Source: an uncultured Pseudorhodoferax sp. (GTDB lineage: Bacteria > Pseudomonadota > Gammaproteobacteria > Burkholderiales > Burkholderiaceae). From it: DNA of 11,374 nucleotides. The DNA lies in contig CAJYRH010000627.1 of NCBI GenBank assembly GCA_913776795.1, forward strand, positions 1 through 11,374, read 5' to 3'. Every line of letters begins with the position of its first letter. Within the stretch, counting starts at the first letter, position 1. Made by a program: the position numbers and the translations under genes. Below, one piece after another: positions 7,109 through 11,374 of this stretch. A model generated the notes under the pieces. The model worked only from the letters and a program-made list of their open reading frames with translations, ran no database searches and was not told the origin of the DNA.

Positions 7109-7753
7109 TTAAGCGGCGGTGGGGCGCATCCAGACGATGCACCGCTCGGCATCCAGGCCGGGAACCTGCAGATGTTCCACGTGAAACACCTGCACTCCCG
7201 CCGGCAGAGCAGCAATCTCCTCGAACGGTTCCTTGCCCTTCATGGCCAGCCAGACTGCGCCCGGCCTGAGCGCCGCGCGCGACCAAGTCGTGAAGTCCAC
7301 CAGCGAGGCGAAGGCCCGGCTCGACACGATGTCATAGCCCTGGCCCAGGCTTTCCACACGCGCGTGCAGGCCGCGCAGATTCGGCAGCTTGAGCTCCACC
7401 GCGACCTGCTGCACGAAGGCCGCCTTCTTGGCCACGGTGTCCACGCAGTGCACTTGCATTTGCGGGTGAAGGATGGCGAAGACCACGCCAGGCAGGCCGG
7501 CACCGGCGCCAACGTCGAGCAGTGCCGGCGCATCAGTGCCCTGCTCTGCTAACGCACGCCGCAGCGGCGGCACAGCGGCCAGGCAATCCAGCAGATGCTG
7601 CGTGAGCATCTGTTCCGGGTCGCGCACGGCGGTCAGGTTGTAGACCTTGTTCCACTTGGCGATCAGGCCCTGGTACGCCAGCAACGTGTCGGCCTCGGCA
7701 TCCGACAGCGCCAGGCCCAGGGCCTGCGCTGCAACGACCAACCGGTCCTTCAC
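7109..7753 (-). CDS. rsmG: 16S rRNA (guanine-527-N7)-methyltransferase RsmG
   Basis: A 214-residue RsmG (GidB), which methylates N7 of G527 in 16S rRNA using S-adenosylmethionine. Seen: [12 protein letters not shown] (34-45), motif [13 protein letters not shown] (78-89), [10 protein letters not shown] (101-110) and SSRAFASL (144-151), all characteristic of RsmG. The start is a GTG at 7753 that overlaps the mnmG stop by four bases (GTGA). No Shine-Dalgarno is visible, so coupling to mnmG is likely. The mnmG-rsmG order is a widespread arrangement. A parS-like site lies in its codons for residues 189-194, which read VFHVEH. Loss of rsmG is a known cause of low-level streptomycin resistance, but this copy looks intact. 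Confidence 0.97.
   Translation of the reverse strand: MKDRLVVAAQALGLALSDAEADTLLAYQGLIAKWNKVYNLTAVRDPEQMLTQHLLDCLAAVPPLRRALAEQGTDAPALLDVGAGAGLPGVVFAILHPQMQVHCVDTVAKKAAFVQQVAVELKLPNLRGLHARVESLGQGYDIVSSRAFASLVDFTTWSRAALRPGAVWLAMKGKEPFEEIAALPAGVQVFHVEHLQVPGLDAERCIVWMRPTAA
7173..7188. promoter_or_regulatory. parS-like site within rsmG (one mismatch)
   Basis: TGTTCCACGTGAAACA matches the consensus parS TGTTTCACGTGAAACA at 15 of 16 positions, differing at 7177 (C for T), in one half of the palindrome. It lies in rsmG (codons for F-H-V-E-H) and about 2.0 kb from the parB start. Known chromosomal ParB proteins often tolerate one-mismatch sites, but with lower affinity, so binding is inferred, not shown. 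Confidence 0.8.
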
Positions 7754-9678
7754 GCGCTGACGGCGCGGCCGCGCTTCTTGAGGTGCACCAGCAACAGCGA
7801 GATCGCGGCCGGCGTCACGCCGGAGATGCGCGATGCCTGGCCCAGGGTTTCGGGCCGCTGCTTCGCCAGCTTCTGCCGCACTTCGATCGACAGAGCCGGC
7901 ACGGCCATGTAGTCGAAGTCCTCGGGCACACGCAGCGCCTCCAGGTGCGCAGCGCGCTCGACCTCCTCCTTCTGTTTGCCGATGTAGCCGGCGTACTTCG
8001 CAGCGATCTCGATCTGCTCCACCTCGTCCTCGCCCAGCGCCTCCTCGGGCACGAAGCGGCCGCCGTCCAGCGACATCAGGCCGGCGTAGTCCACACCGGG
8101 GCGGCGCAGCAGGTCGGCCAGGTTGTATTCGTGCTCGATGGCCTTGCCCAGCACGCGCTCGGCCTCAGCGGTTGGCAGGTTTCGCGGGTTGACCCAAAGC
8201 GAGCGCAGCCGCTGTGTTTCACGTGAAACAGCATCGCGCTTGCGGCTGAAGGCATCCCAGCGGGCGTCGTCCACCAGGCCCATCCGACGGCCGACCTCTG
8301 TCAGCCGCATGTCGGCGTTGTCCTCCCGCAGCTGCAGCCGGAACTCGGCCCGGCTCGTGAACATGCGGTAGGGCTCGCTGACGCCCTGGGTGACCAGGTC
8401 GTCGACCAGCACGCCAAGGTAGGCCTGGTCACGTGCCGGCAGCCATGGATCGCGGCCCAGGCATTGCAGTGCGGCATTGGCACCCGCGAACAAGCCTTGG
8501 GACGCGGCCTCCTCATAGCCCGTCGTGCCGTTGATCTGGCCAGCGAAGAACAGGCCCCGGATGGCGCGCGTCTCGAAGCTGCTCTTGAGCGCGCGCGGGT
8601 CGAAGTAGTCGTACTCGATGGCGTAGCCGGGCCGCAGGATGTGGGCGTTCTCCAGGCCCGGCATGGAGCGCACCAGCGCGTACTGGATGTCGAACGGCAG
8701 GCTGGTCGAGATGCCGTTGGGATAGAACTCATGGGTCGTCAGGCCCTCGGGCTCCAGGAAGATCTGGTGGCTGTCCTTGTCGGCGAAGCGGTTGATCTTG
8801 TCCTCCACGCTGGGACAGTAACGTGGGCCAACCCCTTCGATCTTGCCCGTGAACATGGGGCTGCGGTCAAAGCCTGAACGGATGATCTCGTGCGTGCGCG
8901 CGTTTGTGTGCGTGACCCAGCACGGCATCTGGCGCGGGTGCATGTCTGCCCGGCCCATGAAGCTGAACACCGGCACGGTGCCGCGCTCGCCGCCCGGCAT
9001 GCCGTCGCCGGGCTGCTCGGTGCACTTGGAGAAATCGATGCTGCGTCCGTCCAGACGTGGCGGTGTACCGGTCTTCAAACGGCCCTGCGGCAGCTTGAGT
9101 TCCTTGAGCCGCGCGCTCAGCGACTGGGCCGGCGGGTCACCCGCGCGGCCGGCCGCGTAATTGTTCAGGCCAACGTGGATCTTGCCGTCCAGGAATGTAC
9201 CGGCCGTCAGCACCACGGTGCGGCCGCGGAAGGCGATGCCGACCTGGGTCACGGCACCGACCACGCGGTCGCCCTGCACCATCAGGTCGTCCACCGCCTG
9301 CTGGAACAGCCACAGGTTGGGCTGGTTCTCCAGCATGCGCCGGATGGCGGCCTTGTAAAGCACGCGGTCGGCCTGGGCGCGCGTGGCGCGCACGGCCGGC
9401 CCCTTGCTCGAGTTGAGGATGCGGAACTGGATGCCGCCCTCGTCGGTCGCCAGCGCCATGGCGCCGCCCAGCGCGTCGACCTCCTTGACGAGGTGGCCCT
9501 TGCCAATGCCGCCGATGGACGGGTTGCAGCTCATCTGGCCCAGCGTCTCGATGTTGTGGCTGAGCAGCAGGGTCTTGCAGCCCATGCGGGCCGCGGCCAA
9601 TGCGGCTTCGGTGCCGGCATGGCCGCCGCCAACGACGATGACGTCGAATTCCTGGGGATAGGTGTAAGGGGAGCTCAT
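7750..9678 (-). CDS. mnmG: tRNA uridine-5-carboxymethylaminomethyl modification enzyme MnmG
   Basis: A 642-residue MnmG (GidA), the FAD- and NADH-using partner of the GTPase MnmE. The complex adds the (carboxymethyl)aminomethyl group at C5 of wobble U34 of certain tRNAs; mnmE is not in the window. Seen: the FAD loop [12 protein letters not shown] (15-26), the signature [16 protein letters not shown] (47-62), [12 protein letters not shown] near 203-214, [11 protein letters not shown], and the C-terminal helical region with [18 protein letters not shown], needed for MnmE binding. Length is typical. The ATG at 9678 overlaps the stop of the vapC toxin (ATGA, four bases). No Shine-Dalgarno is visible before it, so initiation probably relies on ribosomes finishing vapC. 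A perfect parS site lies in codons for residues 484-488 (V-S-R-E-T). Confidence 0.98.
   Translation of the reverse strand: MSSPYTYPQEFDVIVVGGGHAGTEAALAAARMGCKTLLLSHNIETLGQMSCNPSIGGIGKGHLVKEVDALGGAMALATDEGGIQFRILNSSKGPAVRATRAQADRVLYKAAIRRMLENQPNLWLFQQAVDDLMVQGDRVVGAVTQVGIAFRGRTVVLTAGTFLDGKIHVGLNNYAAGRAGDPPAQSLSARLKELKLPQGRLKTGTPPRLDGRSIDFSKCTEQPGDGMPGGERGTVPVFSFMGRADMHPRQMPCWVTHTNARTHEIIRSGFDRSPMFTGKIEGVGPRYCPSVEDKINRFADKDSHQIFLEPEGLTTHEFYPNGISTSLPFDIQYALVRSMPGLENAHILRPGYAIEYDYFDPRALKSSFETRAIRGLFFAGQINGTTGYEEAASQGLFAGANAALQCLGRDPWLPARDQAYLGVLVDDLVTQGVSEPYRMFTSRAEFRLQLREDNADMRLTEVGRRMGLVDDARWDAFSRKRDAVSRETQRLRSLWVNPRNLPTAEAERVLGKAIEHEYNLADLLRRPGVDYAGLMSLDGGRFVPEEALGEDEVEQIEIAAKYAGYIGKQKEEVERAAHLEALRVPEDFDYMAVPALSIEVRQKLAKQRPETLGQASRISGVTPAAISLLLVHLKKRGRAVSA
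8215..8230. promoter_or_regulatory. Perfect parS site within mnmG
   Basis: TGTTTCACGTGAAACA is a perfect 16-bp palindrome identical to the consensus chromosomal parS. It lies in mnmG and is read by the coding strand as V-S-R-E-T (residues 484-488), about 3.05 kb from the parB start. It is 1,042 bp from the other site. This is the likely primary ParB nucleation site in the window. Confidence 0.97.
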
Positions 9679-10094
9679 GCGGTGATCAATCGGGTTTTGA
9701 GGCCGGCGGCCTCGGCGGCAACCGCCTGGCGGCGGTCGGCTGTGACGAACAGGTCGACGGCGGCGTGCTGGGCCGAGCCGATGTGCAGTGCATCCATGGC
9801 GCGCAGCCGTGCGCGCTCCATGGCGGAAATGGCGAGCGCCTGGACGCGCGGATCCAGCGGCACCAGCGAAAAGTCCTCAAAGTCGCGGTGCACGTCGGCC
9901 ATGATGCGGGCATAGGCATCCATGCTGACCAGGCCATCGTGGCGCTGCCGGGTCAGGGCCGAAGCCACCTCGGTCAGGCAGTGTGCGGCGACGCAGATCT
10001 CCCGTGCCGCCTCGCCCAGCGCCGCCACCTCGTCGGTGCCGGCTTCCGCGGCGTAGCGCTTGTACAGCGCAGATGTGTCGAGCAGCAGGCGCAT
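9675..10094 (-). CDS. vapC: VapC-like PIN-domain toxin
   Basis: A 139-residue PIN-domain ribonuclease of the type II toxin family. Known VapC toxins are Mg-dependent and cleave RNAs such as initiator tRNA or rRNA; the target here is not known. Seen: [12 protein letters not shown] (3-14), with the first catalytic acid Asp6; LTEVASAL (40-47) with Glu42; [10 protein letters not shown] (100-109) with Asp101; and FVTADRR (116-122) with Asp120. All four PIN acidic residues are present, so it looks active. The ATG at 10094 follows the antitoxin stop by one base (TGA-C-ATG). Its own stop overlaps the mnmG ATG by four bases. No strong ribosome site is seen, so coupling to the antitoxin is likely. The arrangement makes it the second gene of the unit that includes mnmG, rsmG and parAB. 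Confidence 0.95.
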   Translation of the reverse strand: MRLLLDTSALYKRYAAEAGTDEVAALGEAAREICVAAHCLTEVASALTRQRHDGLVSMDAYARIMADVHRDFEDFSLVPLDPRVQALAISAMERARLRAMDALHIGSAQHAAVDLFVTADRRQAVAAEAAGLKTRLITA

Positions 10095-10095
10095 G

Positions 10096-10344
10096 TCAAT
10101 AACGCGCCTGCTCGCGCTCCTCGATGATGAGCTGTGCGCCCGTCTTGCCATCGGGCCGTGCGATCTGCAGGGGCTCGATCTTGCGCTTCCAATTCGGCAC
10201 GCGCTCGGCAGCGCTTTCGCGCACCGGCACCAGATCGGCCACAGGCTTGCCATGGCGCAGGATGCGCACGGTCTCGCCTTGCTCGACCAGGTCGAGCATG
10301 GCCGAGGCGTTGGCGCGGAATTCACTCAGGGGCAGGGTCTGCAT
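10096..10344 (-). CDS. vapB: Phd/YefM-type antitoxin
   Basis: An 82-residue antitoxin. Seen: the N-terminal fold [19 protein letters not shown] (1-19), [20 protein letters not shown] (22-41), a strand-helix arrangement typical of Phd/YefM DNA-binding antitoxins, and a charged C-terminus (residues 47-82) that would wrap the toxin. Known members bind their own promoter and neutralise the toxin. The start at 10344 is chosen because it begins the conserved fold and because GAGAG (10353-10357 on the minus strand) lies eight bases upstream. Longer in-frame extensions to 10761 run through the opposing ykgJ gene and are not credible. It ends one base before vapC. The symbol vapB is given by position next to vapC; the fold itself is Phd/YefM, not AbrB/RHH. 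Confidence 0.93.
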   Translation of the reverse strand: MQTLPLSEFRANASAMLDLVEQGETVRILRHGKPVADLVPVRESAAERVPNWKRKIEPLQIARPDGKTGAQLIIEEREQARY

Positions 10345-10377
10345 CTGTACAACTCTCAAGAATCTGTACATTTTATC
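10343..10377 (-). promoter_or_regulatory. Probable autoregulatory operator/promoter of the TA-mnmG-par unit
   Basis: Two copies of the 9-mer TGTACAGAT (read on the minus strand) lie at 10362-10370 and 10343-10351, 19 bp apart. Each carries the self-complementary TGTACA, and the second runs into the antitoxin start codon (TGTACAG-ATG). A -10-like TAAAAT lies at 10370-10375 on the minus strand, so transcription would start within the repeats. I find no clear -35. Binding by the Phd/YefM antitoxin is inferred from how such TA modules behave. Confidence 0.55.
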
Positions 10378-10407
10378 GGGCGACACCGGACCGCGCTGCA
10401 CGTGGCC

Positions 10408-10420
10408 GACAATCCCCCGC
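10408..10420 (+). promoter_or_regulatory. Possible -10 element giving a leaderless ykgJ transcript
   Basis: GACAAT at 10408-10413 resembles a sigma-70 -10 box. It ends seven bases before the ATG at 10421, so the first transcribed base would be at or next to the A of the start codon. There is no Shine-Dalgarno before this ATG. The -35 region is poor. This is inference from spacing only. Confidence 0.3.
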
Positions 10421-10696
10421 ATGCCGCTCCCGGACGCCCCACCCTCCTGCCGCAGCGGCTGCGGAGCCTGCTGCACCGCGCCGTCGATCAGCTCGCCGAT
10501 CCCGGGCATGCCCCATGGCAAGCCGGCCGGCGTGCCCTGCGTGCAGCTCGACGCAGACCTGCGCTGCCGCATCTTCGGATCGCCCGAGCGGCCGGCCGTC
10601 TGCGCCGGACTGCAACCCTCGCACGAGATGTGCGGCAGCGACGCTCGGGCCGCCATGGCCTGGCTCACGCAGCTCGAAGCCGCGACCGCGCCCTGA
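10421..10696 (+). CDS. YkgJ-type cysteine-cluster protein
   Basis: A 91-residue protein with the YkgJ/UPF0153-type cysteine pattern that is predicted to bind a metal (zinc or an iron-sulphur cluster); no activity is known. Seen: C10, C14, C17 and C18 (CxxxCxxCC), then [27 protein letters not shown] with C40, C49 and C61, and C71. The conserved PSSRPxVC-like segment is recognisable as SPERPAVC (54-61). The ATG at 10421 is chosen because it starts just ahead of the cysteine cluster; an upstream extension would overlap the antitoxin gene. It is divergent from the antitoxin (76 bp between starts). Its stop (10694-10696) directly abuts the stop of the convergent LysR gene. Confidence 0.83.
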   Translation: MPLPDAPPSCRSGCGACCTAPSISSPIPGMPHGKPAGVPCVQLDADLRCRIFGSPERPAVCAGLQPSHEMCGSDARAAMAWLTQLEAATAP

Positions 10697-11374
10697 TCAA
10701 TTGGATGCCGGTGGCGCCAGGGAGGGCGCCAGCACCTCGGCCAGCCAGTCCATGAACACACGCAGCCGTGCCGGCAGCTGGCGCCGGTGCGCGTACAGCA
10801 CGGTCACCGGCAGGCCCGGTGCGCGCCACTGCGGCAGCACCTCCACCAGCTCGCCGGATTCGACATGCGGCCGCAGCGCAATGGTCGGCGCCTGGATCAG
10901 GCCCAGCCCCGCAAGGCAGGCCGCGCCGTAAGCCTCGGAGTTGTTGACGGTCACGCTGCCCTGCATGGGAATGCCCCGCACCAGACCGCCTTCCACCACC
11001 TCGAAGCCCGCGCTGCGCACACCCAGGCGCGTTGCGTAGTGCACGAGCCGGTGCCCGGCCAGATCGTCCAGCGTCTGCGGCACGCCGTGGGCAGCCAGAT
11101 ACGCGCGGCTGGCCAGGTTGTGTTGCGCAAGCGTGCCGAGCGGCCGGGCCACGAGGTCGGAGGCATCGAGCGGCCCCGTGCGCACGACGCAGTCGAAGCC
11201 GTCGGCCACGACGTCCACGCGCCGGTCGGTGCTGGACAGCTCGATTTCCAGCGCGGGGTGCTGCGCCAGAAACTCGGCCAGGCGCGGCAGCACCACGCGG
11301 TGCGCCATGCCGAGCGACATGTCCACGCGCAAGCGCCCGCCGAGCGTCTGGCCCTGTCGAAACATGGTCTGCAG
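10697..11374 (-). CDS. LysR-family transcriptional regulator, N-terminus cut off by window edge
   Basis: The last 225 residues of a LysR-type regulator; the winged helix-turn-helix (about the first 80 residues) lies beyond 11374. Seen: the linker/effector start GGRLRVDMSLGMAHRVVLPRL, the substrate-binding half FLAQHPALEIELSS, DRRVDVVADGFDCVVRTGPL, and a later AACLAGLGLIQAPTIALRPHV segment, all typical of the periplasmic-binding-like effector domain. It resembles the subgroup with the DASDLVARPLG motif, often annotated as DsdC/GcvA-like or general LysR; the ligand cannot be inferred. The ATG at 11363-11365 is an internal Met, not the start. It converges on the YkgJ-type gene with directly adjacent stops. 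Confidence 0.93.
   Translation of the reverse strand: MQTMFRQGQTLGGRLRVDMSLGMAHRVVLPRLAEFLAQHPALEIELSSTDRRVDVVADGFDCVVRTGPLDASDLVARPLGTLAQHNLASRAYLAAHGVPQTLDDLAGHRLVHYATRLGVRSAGFEVVEGGLVRGIPMQGSVTVNNSEAYGAACLAGLGLIQAPTIALRPHVESGELVEVLPQWRAPGLPVTVLYAHRRQLPARLRVFMDWLAEVLAPSLAPPASN
10712..10731. repeat. GC-rich inverted repeat at the 3' end of the LysR gene
   Basis: TGGCGCC (10712-10718) and GGCGCCA (10725-10731) form a perfect 7-bp stem with a six-base loop, starting 15 bases after the YkgJ stop. It is in the coding sequence of the LysR gene. Lacking a T-tract it is not a canonical terminator, but it is the only obvious structure that could protect or end the YkgJ transcript. Confidence 0.4.

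Noticed and set aside
8890..9915. 341-codon plus-strand open frame opposite mnmG and vapC
   Set aside because: It is antisense to two firmly recognised genes and has Ala/Arg/His-biased composition with no motif.
10399..10406. GCACGTGG as a third parS or other ParB site
   Set aside because: Only the central CACGTG is shared; the flanking bases do not match the parS palindrome.
10345..10761. N-terminal extension of the antitoxin frame to 10761
   Set aside because: It crosses the divergent YkgJ-type gene and the repeated operator-like motif; the conserved antitoxin fold begins at the ATG at 10344.

Overview
The window looks like chromosomal, probably origin-proximal, DNA of a GC-rich betaproteobacterium, most likely a member of the Comamonadaceae (Burkholderiales). 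The reasons are high-GC codon use throughout, the order mnmG-rsmG-(RhtB transporter)-parA-(small serine hydrolase)-parB, and two parS-like centromere sites. The family assignment is an inference from gene content. I see no rRNA, tRNA, CRISPR array, insertion sequence or prophage gene. No stretch longer than about 300 bases lacks a gene.

Left part (1-3494). A truncated gene for a zinc-ribbon/OB-fold (DUF35-type) protein runs off the left edge on the minus strand. It is divergent from a complete FAD-linked D-lactate-dehydrogenase-type oxidase (407-1831, +). Two plus-strand lipoprotein genes follow: one with Sel1 repeats (1962-2567) and one glycine-rich and CsgG-like (2622-3452). A clear rho-independent terminator at 3474-3495 closes this side.

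Central part (3495-10344, all minus strand, read right to left). Nine genes lie almost end to end: Phd/YefM-type antitoxin, VapC-like PIN toxin, mnmG, rsmG, RhtB/LysE-type exporter, parA, RBBP9-like serine hydrolase, parB, and a membrane-anchored methyltransferase. Apart from one 30-base gap (rsmG to the exporter), neighbours overlap by 1 or 4 bases or are separated by at most 2. Most internal starts have no convincing Shine-Dalgarno sequence, which suggests one translationally coupled unit. Its parts are a TA module, tRNA modification (MnmG), 16S rRNA methylation (RsmG) and chromosome segregation (ParAB). A perfect 16-bp parS lies inside mnmG, and a one-mismatch parS lies inside rsmG, each within about 4 kb of parB. 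The most unusual point is that the TA module sits at the head of this housekeeping unit, with the toxin stop codon overlapping the mnmG start.

Right part (10345-11374). A 76-bp divergent region carries a repeated TGTACA-containing motif upstream of, and overlapping, the antitoxin start. It is a likely autoregulatory operator. On its other side is a small YkgJ-type cysteine-cluster gene (+), possibly translated from a leaderless mRNA. That gene converges, with directly abutting stop codons, on a LysR-family regulator whose N-terminal DNA-binding part lies beyond the right edge.
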